From JAXFPC01 sp034180005 (lineage in GTDB: Bacteria > Bacillota > Negativicutes > Acidaminococcales > Acidaminococcaceae): 22,087 nucleotides of DNA. A program made the position numbers and the translations under genes. Below the pieces are notes generated by a model. It was not told where the DNA came from. It worked only from the letters and a program-made list of their open reading frames with translations, and searched no databases. The stretch spans positions 1-22,087 of the forward strand of contig JAXFPC010000040.1 in the NCBI GenBank assembly GCA_034180005.1. Reading direction: 5' to 3'. This document shows, in pieces, positions 7,631 to 15,754 of this stretch. Every line of letters begins with the position of its first letter. Position 1 is the first letter of the stretch.

Positions 7631-7948
7631 ATGTTCGGTTATGATCTTTTAAGCTTTGAGGGACGCATGAACCGCAAACCGTATATTTTAATCGGCCTAA
7701 CTTTGATGATTTTGTCTTCATTTATTATGAAATACGCAGGAACCGGTTATTTTTCTACAGTATTGGGGATATTGTTTACGTTGATAGGTATTTCTTTTCA
7801 CGTACGCAGATGTCATGATCTTGATAAAAGTGCGTGGTGGTGCCTGTTGCTTTTGCTGCCGCTGATAAATGCTATCTTTATAATCTATCTGCTTTGCGCT
7901 AAAGGTACCTCAGGAACAAACAGCTACGGTCCCGATCCTTTGGGATAG
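7631..7948 (+). CDS. DUF805 family small membrane protein
   Basis: This 105-residue protein matches the DUF805 pattern: an N-terminal FEGRMNRKPY, three to four hydrophobic segments, the central RRCHDLDKSAWW motif, and the C-terminal GTSGTNSYGPDP signature. The family is integral to the inner membrane and has no established function. I chose the ATG at 7631, which has AAGGAG at 7616-7621 at 9 nt; a TTG at 7622 would sit right against that site. It lies between pgeF and yggS, which are adjacent in Bacillus, so it looks like an insertion in a conserved cluster. Confidence 0.9.
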   Translation: MFGYDLLSFEGRMNRKPYILIGLTLMILSSFIMKYAGTGYFSTVLGILFTLIGISFHVRRCHDLDKSAWWCLLLLLPLINAIFIIYLLCAKGTSGTNSYGPDPLG

Positions 7949-7979
7949 TTGGTCGAAAAACTTTAGAGGAGGCATAGCT

Positions 7980-8687
7980 TTGCTGGTTGACAATTTACGA
8001 AACGTACAGCTTGCAATAAATGAGGCTTTAGCCAAAAGAAAGGTGCCGAATAAAACTTTTCTCACAGGAGCAGACGTAACTGTCGTGGCTGTAACCAAAA
8101 ATCATCCTGCTGAAGTAATTTGCGAGGCAATTGCTGCAGGCGTGACGGATATCGGCGAGAACCGCGTCCAAGAGGCGAAGCATAAACAGGAAACCCACGG
8201 GAAAAAAGGCAGATGGCATTTGATAGGTCATCTGCAATCCAATAAAGTGCGTCAAGCTGTTCATCTTTTTGACGTTATTGAATCCGTTGACAGCGAAAAA
8301 CTGTTACGCTTAATTGACAGCGAAGCAGCTGCCATAGGAAAAGTGCAGGACGTACTTTTACAGGTCAATGTTGCGGCGGAAGAACAGAAATCTGGGTTTA
8401 CGTATGACGAGTACGAGAAAGCGGTGCCGCTTACGCGAGAATTTAAAAATATAAGAGTGAGAGGCTTGATGATTCTTGCGCCGAAATGCGATGATCCGGA
8501 GCAGGTAAGACCCGTATTTGCCGAAGGCTACAGATTGTTCTGTGAGCTCAAGGAATCTTTGCCGGGAGTTGATACCTTATCTATGGGAATGAGCGGTGAC
8601 TATGCCGTTGCTGTAGAAGAGGGAGCAAATCAAGTGCGTTTGGGAACTATACTCTTTGGAGCCAGAGACTATACGCTGCAACTTTGA
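7980..8687 (+). CDS. yggS: YggS family pyridoxal phosphate homeostasis protein
   Basis: The 235-residue protein is a single alanine-racemase-like TIM barrel. The PLP lysine is K40 in VAVTKNHP; further family motifs are DIGENRVQEAKHK, WHLIGHLQSNKVRQAV, LRGLMILAP-like RVRGLMILAPK, and the C-terminal SMGMSGDYAVAVEEGANQVRLG. YggS/YlmE/PLPBP proteins bind PLP without known catalysis and keep vitamin B6 and amino-acid pools balanced. The start is a TTG at 7980, preceded by AGAGGAGG at 7965-7972. In Bacillus the orthologue ylmE sits between ylmD and sepF, as here apart from the DUF805 gene. Confidence 0.94.
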   Translation: MLVDNLRNVQLAINEALAKRKVPNKTFLTGADVTVVAVTKNHPAEVICEAIAAGVTDIGENRVQEAKHKQETHGKKGRWHLIGHLQSNKVRQAVHLFDVIESVDSEKLLRLIDSEAAAIGKVQDVLLQVNVAAEEQKSGFTYDEYEKAVPLTREFKNIRVRGLMILAPKCDDPEQVRPVFAEGYRLFCELKESLPGVDTLSMGMSGDYAVAVEEGANQVRLGTILFGARDYTLQL

Positions 8688-8759
8688 GGGCACGCGGGAA
8701 CGCCTGTTTTTAGAAAGATTTTATAAGCTATATTCATAAATATTGGAGCTGATGTAACA

Positions 8760-9299
8760 ATGAAAATAATTGAAAAAATCATGGAAGCTATGAACCTTTA
8801 TGACGAAGAAGAGGAGATTCTTGAAGAAGAGGAGCCTGTTAATAAAAAATCGCTTTTTGCTTCGAAAAAAACAGATGCAGCTGTCGGAAAAGGGCAAGCC
8901 GGAGATGTTCCGGGAAAAAGCGAGGGCTTTGCTTCAAGCTTATTCGCCAGGAAGTCCGGTGATATCGGGCAGGATACTACTGAAAAACGTACCGTTCGTA
9001 TTCCTGTTGAAAATAAACTTGTCAATGTAATAGTAATAGAACCGGTCAGCTTCGATGATTCTCAAAAGATTGCTGACCATTTGCGAGGGAATGAACCTGT
9101 TGTTGTAAATTTTGAAGGCACTGACGGCGTGGTCGCCAGACGCATGACGGATTTTATCAGCGGGTCAGTCTACGCTATGGGCGGCACGATGAAAAAATTA
9201 GGTCGCAGCATTGTCATATGTGCTCCTAAAAACGTCAACATCGACTCCGGTATAGAAGGAGCTTTAGAAAGAGGTAGAACGGAGTGGAACAGGCAGTAA
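8760..9299 (+). CDS. sepF: Cell division protein SepF
   Basis: The protein is 179 residues. Residues 1-~13 (MKIIEKIMEAMNL) form an amphipathic helix that should bind the membrane. A variable acidic and Ser/Gly linker follows (~15-80), then the SepF core (VNVIVIEPVSFDDSQKIADH, VVVNFEGTD, RRMTDFISGSVYAMGG, SIVICAPKNVNI). SepF polymerises into rings and tethers FtsZ to the membrane. The ATG at 8760 has TTGGAG about 11 nt upstream. The 3' end overlaps proC by 16 nt, which suggests translational coupling. Confidence 0.95.
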   Translation: MKIIEKIMEAMNLYDEEEEILEEEEPVNKKSLFASKKTDAAVGKGQAGDVPGKSEGFASSLFARKSGDIGQDTTEKRTVRIPVENKLVNVIVIEPVSFDDSQKIADHLRGNEPVVVNFEGTDGVVARRMTDFISGSVYAMGGTMKKLGRSIVICAPKNVNIDSGIEGALERGRTEWNRQ

Positions 9300-10114
9300 A
9301 TATCTTGGATAAAAAGATAGCTTTTATAGGCGGCGGCAATATGGCGGAAGCAATCATCAAGGGGCTTCTGTCGCAGGGGATTTTTCCCGCGGACAGTATC
9401 AGTGTAGGCAACAGAACTGAGGAACGTTGTCGGTATTGGGAACGCGTTTACGGAGTTCGAGCTTTCACGGATAACGGGAAAGCGGTTGCAGGAGCGGATG
9501 TTATCGTTTTAGCAGTAAAACCTCAGGTCGCACCTAACGTCTTTACTGAGCAGCTGGCTTCATATATAGATTCAAATGCATGCATAATATCAATTATGGG
9601 CAGTGTGACTTTAAGTCAGTTGGAAGCATATTTTTCCAAGCGCAGTATTATAAGGACGATGCCAAATACTCCTCTTGCCGTGGGGGAAGGAGTGACGGCG
9701 ATAGCGCAAGGAGCCGGTGCGTCGGAGGAAGATCTCCTTTGTGCAGAGAAAATTTTTTCCTGTTGCGGGATTACCGAGCGTGTCGATGAGAATCAGTTGG
9801 AGGCTGTTACGGCTCTTTCAGGTTGCGGGCCAGGCTATGCTTTCGTAATAATCGACGCTTTGGCTGATGCCGGTGTCAGAGCTGGATTACCGCGTCAGCT
9901 TGCTATACGGTTGGCGGCTCAAACTTTGGCAGGCAGCGGTAAGCTTTGTCTGACGAGCGGGTTACACCCGGCGCAACTCAGGGATCAGGTTACCTCGCCG
10001 GGAGGAACTACTATCGCAGGAATTCATGCTTTGGAAGCTCATGGTATTAGAGGAGCTTTTTTTGATGCCGTACAGGCTGTTATAAATAGGAACAGGGAGT
10101 TACAGAGCAAATAG
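9284..10114 (+). CDS. proC: Pyrroline-5-carboxylate reductase
   Basis: This 276-residue enzyme makes proline from pyrroline-5-carboxylate with NAD(P)H. The dinucleotide-binding motif IAFIGGGNMAEAII is at ~12-25. Further hallmarks are VKPQV, IIRTMPNTPLAVGEG, the TALSGCGPGYAF stretch and the family signature TSPGGTTIAGIHALE near the end. The chosen start is GTG 9284, inside the end of sepF, with GAGG at 9271-9274; a TTG at 9305 is possible. In Bacillus this slot holds ylmG, whereas proC next to yggS is common in other bacteria. Confidence 0.94.
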   Translation: MEQAVNILDKKIAFIGGGNMAEAIIKGLLSQGIFPADSISVGNRTEERCRYWERVYGVRAFTDNGKAVAGADVIVLAVKPQVAPNVFTEQLASYIDSNACIISIMGSVTLSQLEAYFSKRSIIRTMPNTPLAVGEGVTAIAQGAGASEEDLLCAEKIFSCCGITERVDENQLEAVTALSGCGPGYAFVIIDALADAGVRAGLPRQLAIRLAAQTLAGSGKLCLTSGLHPAQLRDQVTSPGGTTIAGIHALEAHGIRGAFFDAVQAVINRNRELQSK

Positions 10115-10117
10115 TAT

Positions 10118-10903
10118 ATGGCAGACAGAGAAAAAATATTACGTTATTTTAGAGCCGGCGGAGATGAGCAGTTGGCCAGCAGATTGCTGGATTTGGCGGA
10201 CAGTGCAGTGAAAACAAGGAAATTTAAAGTCAGTGAGTTTCTTGATCCGCATGCTGCCAATGTAGCTGAAATAATTGCCGCCAATTACGATAATCTGGAG
10301 ATGGTTAAAAACGGCGGCTTTACAAATGCCGAAAGAGTAAAAGCGGCATTTGTTTCTGAAGAATTTTTGGGTCGGCCTGATTTCGGATTTGTGTGTTTTT
10401 TGCTAAGCTGGGATAAAAGGTACTACGATATAAGTCACAGGGATATTTTAGGCGCATTCACAGGCTGCGGCTGCAAACGGGAAATGTTGGGAGATATCGT
10501 TTTCGTACCTGAAGGAGCACAGATTGTTGTAGAAAATAATTTACAGTCTTATTTGCTCGCTAATTTTACAACCGTAGGGAATGCTCCGATATCTTTAAGC
10601 GAACTTTCTCCGGATGAACTGCAGCAAAAAGAGGAAAAAGTTAAACTCATTAATGCCACTGTAGCAGATTTAAGGCTTGACGCTGTAGCTGCTGCAGGTT
10701 ACGGCGTGTCGAGAAGCCACATGTCTGAAGAAATAAAAAGTATGAATGTAAAACTCAACTGGAAGGAAGTGCGTAAACCGGCGCAGGCTGTTGCCGTCGG
10801 TGACATAATATCTTATCGAGGCCGCGGCAGGGTAGAAGTCGAAGAAGTTAGAGGAACGACTAAAAAAGGACGCATAAGTATAACTCTTAAAAGATTTATA
10901 TAA
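10118..10903 (+). CDS. ylmH: YlmH family RNA-binding protein (S4 domain)
   Basis: The 261-residue protein has the YlmH layout: an N-terminal domain (RFLDP-like SEFLDPHAANVAEII, RPDFGFVCFLLSWDKRY), a middle region with ISHRDILGAFTGCGCKREMLGDI, and a C-terminal S4 RNA-binding domain at ~185-245 (AGYGVSRSHMSEEIKSMNVKLNWKEV, VGDIISYRGRGRVEV). Relatives act at the ribosome, including rescue of stalled nascent-chain complexes in B. subtilis. The start ATG is 3 nt after proC; a clear ribosome site is lacking (GGGAG is about 18 nt away), so translation may be coupled to proC. Confidence 0.92.
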   Translation: MADREKILRYFRAGGDEQLASRLLDLADSAVKTRKFKVSEFLDPHAANVAEIIAANYDNLEMVKNGGFTNAERVKAAFVSEEFLGRPDFGFVCFLLSWDKRYYDISHRDILGAFTGCGCKREMLGDIVFVPEGAQIVVENNLQSYLLANFTTVGNAPISLSELSPDELQQKEEKVKLINATVADLRLDAVAAAGYGVSRSHMSEEIKSMNVKLNWKEVRKPAQAVAVGDIISYRGRGRVEVEEVRGTTKKGRISITLKRFI

Positions 10904-10916
10904 TAAGGAGATCTGT

Positions 10917-11732
10917 ATGTTGACTGCGGATGATATAAGAAAAACAGAATTTAGTAAAGGATTTCGCGGCTATGATATAGGCGAGGTGGACGCTTTTATC
11001 GAAAAAATCTGCAAAGAATACGAATACCTTTGCAGGGATAATTTTGAATTGCGGGAAGCCGTGGAGAGAGTCAGTTCAAAACTTGAATATTATCAACAGA
11101 TGGAATCTACCATGCAGAGTACTTTGGCAATAGCTCAAGAGACTGCCGATGAGGTCAAGGCGAACAGTGAAAAAAAGGCGGCGGTGTTGGAACAGGATAC
11201 TCAAGCCAAATGTGATCATCAGCTGGCTGCAGCCAAAGCAGCCGCTCAAAAGCTGAGCGATGATGCTCGGGCGCAGGCTGAACATCTTTATAATACTACT
11301 AAGATAAAAGTGGAAAATATGCTTAGCGCCGCCAATACCGAGTGCAGCAGAATGAAAGAAGAAGCGCGAAGTTATGCAGACAATTTGCGCAGTACAACGG
11401 AACTTAATGCGGAAAAATTGAGGACTTCTACGGAGGAGCTGTGCAAAAAGCGTTCCAATTCAGCTATGGAAGAAGCAGCGGTTATGCTGAACAATGCTCG
11501 CGGTGAAGTCGGTAAGATGATGCTGGAAGCCAATACAAACTATCGCAAGATAGTTGGAGATGCGGAAGAAAAAAGCAGAAAACTGATTTTTGAAGCTGAA
11601 TCGAGAGTCTCGGAAGCACAGGCTCTGTATGACGATCAGGTGAAAAAAACCAATGTGCATCGACAGCACATGATGCGTCTGCTTGAATCCCAACTGGAAA
11701 TGATCAAAAATTTTGATAACCGTGAACAGTAA
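10917..11732 (+). CDS. divIVA: DivIVA family cell-pole/division protein
   Basis: The 271-residue protein opens with the DivIVA membrane-binding domain: LTADDIRKTEFSKGFRGYD at 2-20 and DIGEVDAFIEKICKEYEYL around 20-38. After that it is almost entirely alanine/glutamate/lysine-rich coiled coil to the C-terminus. DivIVA binds curved membrane at poles and septa and recruits division or wall-synthesis factors. It is longer than the 164-residue B. subtilis protein, because of extra coiled coil. The ATG at 10917 has AAGGAG about 7 nt upstream and 13 nt after ylmH. Confidence 0.93.
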   Translation: MLTADDIRKTEFSKGFRGYDIGEVDAFIEKICKEYEYLCRDNFELREAVERVSSKLEYYQQMESTMQSTLAIAQETADEVKANSEKKAAVLEQDTQAKCDHQLAAAKAAAQKLSDDARAQAEHLYNTTKIKVENMLSAANTECSRMKEEARSYADNLRSTTELNAEKLRTSTEELCKKRSNSAMEEAAVMLNNARGEVGKMMLEANTNYRKIVGDAEEKSRKLIFEAESRVSEAQALYDDQVKKTNVHRQHMMRLLESQLEMIKNFDNREQ

Positions 11733-11745
11733 ATGAGGTTCGGAA

Positions 11746-12417
11746 GTGATTGTTTTAGTGCGTCATGGGGAAGCCACTCATCATACCATGCGAATGACGG
11801 GCGGCTGGACTGACTCCGTTTTGACAGAACGGGGCAAAAAACAAATACGTCAAGTGGCCGTAAGCTTAGCTGAAGACTTTAAGAACAGTATGAATAAACC
11901 TCGCATCTTGGCTAGCGACCTTAAAAGGGCATCCGCATCTGCAGAGATCATCGCCGATGCTTTGCATTTGAGCGGTTCTGTTGAATTGTGTTCTTTCCTG
12001 CGAGAGAAAAACAACGGTGTAGGAGCAGGACTTACTGAAGAGCAGGCCAGGAGATATTTCATAAAATCAAGAGATAAACATGTGCTTGATCACAGCAATT
12101 ACCCGGGCGGCGAGACCAGAAGAGAGTTTTTCTTGCGCACGGTTCGTTCCTTGTGGGAATATGCAGATTTGGAAAAAGAGGATCTAATTGTGGTTGCACA
12201 TAAGGGAACCATCCAAAATATTATTTTTAAATGGTTGGGGATGGATATCGAGGAAGTTGCAGAACGCAATTTTTCTGTAGATATATTGCCGGCCAGTGTC
12301 AGTGTGTTGGGAATAAACCGGTGGCAGGAACATGCCATATTTATGCTGAACAATACTTTACCGGAGATATTTACCGGAGGTTTGGGCATTACGGATTTTA
12401 AATACCGGAAAAAATAA
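11746..12417 (+). CDS. Histidine phosphatase family protein (phosphoglycerate mutase-like)
   Basis: The 223-residue protein has the branch-1 histidine phosphatase signature LVRHGEATH, with catalytic H7. It also has the arginine-containing ASDLKRASASAEIIAD, the acid-base region FLREKNNGVGAGLT and the second histidine in VVAHKGTI. The substrate cannot be told from sequence; the family includes phosphoglycerate mutases, cobalamin phosphatases and broad phosphatases. The start is a GTG at 11746, with GAGG 7 nt upstream, 13 nt after divIVA. It occupies the gap between divIVA and ileS and is likely the last gene of the ylm transcription unit. Confidence 0.88.
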   Translation: MIVLVRHGEATHHTMRMTGGWTDSVLTERGKKQIRQVAVSLAEDFKNSMNKPRILASDLKRASASAEIIADALHLSGSVELCSFLREKNNGVGAGLTEEQARRYFIKSRDKHVLDHSNYPGGETRREFFLRTVRSLWEYADLEKEDLIVVAHKGTIQNIIFKWLGMDIEEVAERNFSVDILPASVSVLGINRWQEHAIFMLNNTLPEIFTGGLGITDFKYRKK

Positions 12418-12430
12418 TGGGATTAATTTA

Positions 12431-12459
12431 TTGACTAATTTGTTAAACTATAATATAAT
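12431..12459 (+). promoter_or_regulatory. Promoter of the ileS T-box leader
   Basis: TTGACT (12431-12436) and TATAAT (12454-12459) are 17 nt apart, one base off consensus. The expected start near 12466 falls just before the T-box. A second TATAAT at 12449 is too close to the -35 to be used with it. Confidence 0.8.
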
Positions 12460-12466
12460 AGCACTC

Positions 12467-12708
12467 GTTTGATAAGATAATGCTATGAAAAAGACATTGC
12501 TTTGCGGAAACGGTAAAGAGATCCGGGTAAGGTGAGAGCCGGACGAGGGGAAGCGAAGCAGGATCACTTTGGAGCAGATGCGATGAAAGTTGTTACCGTA
12601 GTTGCATACGGGAGCGCCCGATAAAGCGCACAGAGTGGCAGGTGACTGTCATGAGGGTGGTACCACGGGTAGAGCCTCGTCCCTTGCGGACGGGGATTTT
12701 TTATTTTT
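12467..12708 (+). ncRNA. T-box riboswitch leader, isoleucine specificity
   Basis: The leader holds a Stem I with distal arm TCCGGG...CCGGA and the conserved GGTGAGAGCC distal loop (12531-12540). GCTTTGC/GCGAAGC forms the stem above the specifier loop. In that loop, ATC at 12563-12565, followed by A and CTTTGGAGC, reads as the Ile specifier codon. The T-box core AGGGTGGTACCACGG starts at 12654; its TGGT (12658-12661) would pair with the ACCA end of uncharged tRNA-Ile. A terminator follows at once. Uncharged tRNA-Ile should stabilise the antiterminator and allow ileS transcription. Confidence 0.95.
12675..12708 (+). terminator. Conditional terminator of the ileS T-box
   Basis: CCTCGTCC (12675-12682) pairs with GGACGGGG (12688-12695) around a CTTGC loop and runs into a T-rich tract to 12708. 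It would form when the T-box antiterminator is not bound by uncharged tRNA. Confidence 0.92.
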
Positions 12709-12788
12709 CGCTCAATGCGGCAATACATAGACATTTAGATAAATTATATTGCGGCAATGGCAGTTTATTATTTACGGAGGTGTAGATT

Positions 12789-15575
12789 TTGGATTACAGC
12801 AAGACTTTAAATTTGCCTGAAACAGATTTTCCCATGCGGGCTAATTTGCCTCAAAGAGAACCTGAATTATTGCAATTCTGGATGGCTAATGATATTTACA
12901 AAAGAAAACAGGCACTGCATGCGGGACACAAGAAATTCGTACTTCATGACGGTCCTCCATATGCTAACGGGAGAATACATATGGGGACTGCTCTCAATAA
13001 AATTTTGAAGGATATCGTTATCAAGTACAAGTTTGCTCGCGGTTTCGATACTCCTTATGTTCCCGGATGGGATACGCACGGTATGCCCATCGAGCATGCT
13101 GCAATCAATGCTCTCGGACTTAACCGTAACGAACTCGATCCGTTGACGCTGCGGCGCAAGTGCCATGATTATGCGTTGCAATGGCTGGATGCCCAAAGAG
13201 AAGATTTTAAACGCTTGGGTGTATTGGGCGACTGGGAAAACCCTTACGTTACTCTGCACCACAGTTTTGAGGCCGAACAAATTCGCGTTTTTGGTGAAAT
13301 GGCGAAGAAAGGATATATATATAAAGGGAAAAAGACTGTCTACTGGTGTCCTCACTGTGAGACCGCTTTAGCTGAGGCTGAAATCGAATATGGCGAACAG
13401 AAAACACCGACAATTTATGTAAAAATGCCTTTAGTAAAGGATAATGACATGCGTCCGGAGGGAGCCAAAGGCAAAGATGCTTACATGGTAATTTGGACTA
13501 CGACTCCGTGGACGATGCCGGCAAACGTTGCGATAGCATTAAATCCGGATTTGGAGTATGCTTGGGTTGAATGTGAAGGAGAAGTCCTCTTCCTGGCCAA
13601 AGGGTTGTTGGAACAGGTAGGCGCGGCTTGTCACAAAGATCTTTCCAACATCCTGGGCATTACGCTGGGCAAGGATATGGAATACGCTGAGTGCGTGCAT
13701 CCATTCCCGGAGTATAACGGCAGAAAATCTTTAGTTGTACTTGCGGATTATGTAACTTTAGAAGCCGGTACCGGTTGCGTACATACCGCACCCGGACACG
13801 GTGATGTCGACTTCGAAACCGGAATGAAATACAAGTTACCAATTCTCTGTCCCGTAGACGGGAAAGGTTGCTTTACTGAAGAGGCAGGGGAGCAATTTGC
13901 CGGTATGTTTGTATTTGATGCCAACGTTCCGGTACTGAAGCATTTGGCGCAGTGTAATATGCTGCTTGGCAAAGAAAATATCCGTCACCAGTATGCTCAT
14001 TGTTGGCGCTGTAAGAATCCGATAATTTTCAGAGCTACATCTCAATGGTTTGCTTCGGTAGACGGGTTCAGAGAAGAGGCATTGAAGGCTATTACCGAAG
14101 ATGTCAAATGGATTCCGTCCTGGGGACAGCAGCGTATCTACAACATGGTTGCAGACCGTCATGATTGGTGTATAAGTCGTCAAAGAGTATGGGGCGTTCC
14201 TATTCCGGTATTTTACTGTGAGGATTGCGGCGAACATATTATCAACGACACGACGATAAACGCCGTAGCCGATTTGTTCGGAAAGGAAGGCAGCGATGCT
14301 TGGTGGGCTCGCTCCGCTGAAGAAATTTTGCCGGCTGAGTTCACTTGTCCCAAGTGCGGCGGCAAACATTTTCGCAAGGAAAGCGACATTATGGACGTGT
14401 GGTTCGACAGCGGTTCTTCTCATCGAGCTGTTGCCGCTGCAAGACCGGAGCTTGCGTGGCCTGTATCCATGTATCTTGAAGGCAGCGATCAGCATCGCGG
14501 CTGGTTCCAATCGTCTTTGTTGACATCAGTTGCCGTTACAGGAAAAGCTCCTTACGAATCGGTGCTTACTCACGGATATGTTGTGGACGGTGAAGGAAGA
14601 AAGATGTCTAAATCCGTCGGTAATGTAATTTTGCCGCAAGAGGTAATAGATCAGTACGGTGCCGATATTATTCGTTTATGGGTATCATCTTCCGACTATA
14701 AAGCCGATATACGTATATCCAAAAAAATCTTGGGACAAATGTCGGAAGTTTATCGTAAGATACGCAATACCATGCGTTACATCCTTTCCAATATCAGCGA
14801 CTTTGATTATTTTGAACAGGCTGTTCCTTATGACGATATGTTGGAGTTGGATCGTTGGGCATTGATGCATTTACAGCTTTTGAAAAAAGATGTTACAGCT
14901 GCCTACGAAAGCTATGATTTCCACGTGCTGTTCCATTCTATACACAACTTCTGTACCATTGAGATGTCAAGTTACTATCTTGATATTCTCAAGGATCGTC
15001 TGTACGCATATAAAGCTGACAGCAGAGAGCGTCGCAGCGCGCAGACAGCAATGTACGAAATTCTTATGGATCTGCTGGTAATGCTTTCACCGGTGCTGAG
15101 CTTTACCATGGAAGAGATTTGGCAGTTTATGAGGAAGTCGGAGACGGCTCCTTTGTCCGTACAAATGTTGCCGTGGCCGGAGATTAAACAGGAGTATATT
15201 GACGAAGCTTTGGAAGAGAAGTGGAATGAGTTTCTTGCTATTCGCAGCGAGATTACCAAAGTTTTGGAAGTAGCTCGTCGCGACAAAGTCATCGGACACA
15301 GCTTGGATGCCAGTCTTGTGCTTCATGCTTCTGGAGAAGCGTTGCGCATATTGCAATCCGTAGAAAACGATTTGGCGACATTGCTTATCGTGTCTAAAGC
15401 CGTTATAGCCGAGGATACTGGGGAGGGCAATGCTACAGGCAGAGAAGATCTTAAAGTATCTGTCATGAAAGCGGAAGGTCTCAAATGCGAACGCTGCTGG
15501 ATTTACAGCGACAGAGTCGGTGAAGATAAAGAGCATCCGACATTGTGTCCACGTTGCGTCGCAGCTTTAAAATGA
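12789..15575 (+). CDS. ileS: Isoleucyl-tRNA synthetase
   Basis: The enzyme is 928 residues, the normal bacterial size, and charges tRNA-Ile. The class I HIGH motif is HMGT at 64-67, within PPYANGRIHMGTALNK. The CP1 editing domain includes VIWTTTPWTMPANVAIALNP and GTGCVHTAPGHGDVDF. KMSKS is at 605-609 (GRKMSKSVGN). A C-terminal zinc finger uses C900, C903, C920 and C923. The start is TTG 12789, with GGAGG at 12776-12780 and 8 nt spacing; it yields the expected MDYSKTLNLP beginning. It is controlled by the T-box upstream. The ylm-divIVA-ileS order is shared with Bacillus. Confidence 0.97.
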   Translation: MDYSKTLNLPETDFPMRANLPQREPELLQFWMANDIYKRKQALHAGHKKFVLHDGPPYANGRIHMGTALNKILKDIVIKYKFARGFDTPYVPGWDTHGMPIEHAAINALGLNRNELDPLTLRRKCHDYALQWLDAQREDFKRLGVLGDWENPYVTLHHSFEAEQIRVFGEMAKKGYIYKGKKTVYWCPHCETALAEAEIEYGEQKTPTIYVKMPLVKDNDMRPEGAKGKDAYMVIWTTTPWTMPANVAIALNPDLEYAWVECEGEVLFLAKGLLEQVGAACHKDLSNILGITLGKDMEYAECVHPFPEYNGRKSLVVLADYVTLEAGTGCVHTAPGHGDVDFETGMKYKLPILCPVDGKGCFTEEAGEQFAGMFVFDANVPVLKHLAQCNMLLGKENIRHQYAHCWRCKNPIIFRATSQWFASVDGFREEALKAITEDVKWIPSWGQQRIYNMVADRHDWCISRQRVWGVPIPVFYCEDCGEHIINDTTINAVADLFGKEGSDAWWARSAEEILPAEFTCPKCGGKHFRKESDIMDVWFDSGSSHRAVAAARPELAWPVSMYLEGSDQHRGWFQSSLLTSVAVTGKAPYESVLTHGYVVDGEGRKMSKSVGNVILPQEVIDQYGADIIRLWVSSSDYKADIRISKKILGQMSEVYRKIRNTMRYILSNISDFDYFEQAVPYDDMLELDRWALMHLQLLKKDVTAAYESYDFHVLFHSIHNFCTIEMSSYYLDILKDRLYAYKADSRERRSAQTAMYEILMDLLVMLSPVLSFTMEEIWQFMRKSETAPLSVQMLPWPEIKQEYIDEALEEKWNEFLAIRSEITKVLEVARRDKVIGHSLDASLVLHASGEALRILQSVENDLATLLIVSKAVIAEDTGEGNATGREDLKVSVMKAEGLKCERCWIYSDRVGEDKEHPTLCPRCVAALK

Positions 15576-15595
15576 ACTGAATAGAGATAAATATT

Positions 15596-15660
15596 TTATC
15601 CCGTGCTGTCGGATTGTTTGCGCATGCTATGAGCTATACATTCTTTGCGGCACGGGATAA
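15596..15660 (+). terminator. Possible ileS terminator: 11 bp inverted repeat with a 43 nt loop
   Basis: Arms 15596-15606 and 15650-15660 (GCACGGGATAA on the right) are perfectly complementary and GC-rich in the centre. They are followed by TTAATTTT. The loop is far longer than in a typical intrinsic terminator, so the role is uncertain. Confidence 0.45.
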
Positions 15661-15685
15661 TTAATTTTGCATATGTGCCAAGATA

Positions 15686-15694
15686 TGTTATAAT
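15686..15694 (+). promoter_or_regulatory. Extended -10 promoter of the CBS-domain membrane protein gene
   Basis: TGTTATAAT (15686-15694) is a TGN-extended perfect -10. TTTGCA, 17 nt upstream at 15666-15671, is a 4/6 match to the -35 consensus. Confidence 0.65.
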
Positions 15695-15754
15695 GATGGC
15701 GATTATATATTAACGGAGGTGAGTCTGTCTTCCCAACAGGGGGAGCAGAATTTT

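Noticed and set aside
8688..8759. Possible terminator or promoter in the yggS-sepF gap
   Set aside because: The GC-rich stretch with a short T run gives only a 3-4 bp stem, and no hexamer pair with proper spacing precedes sepF.
13836..14510. Open frame of 224 codons on the - strand inside ileS
   Set aside because: It lies wholly within a clear ileS coding region, on the opposite strand, with no ribosome site or recognisable protein.
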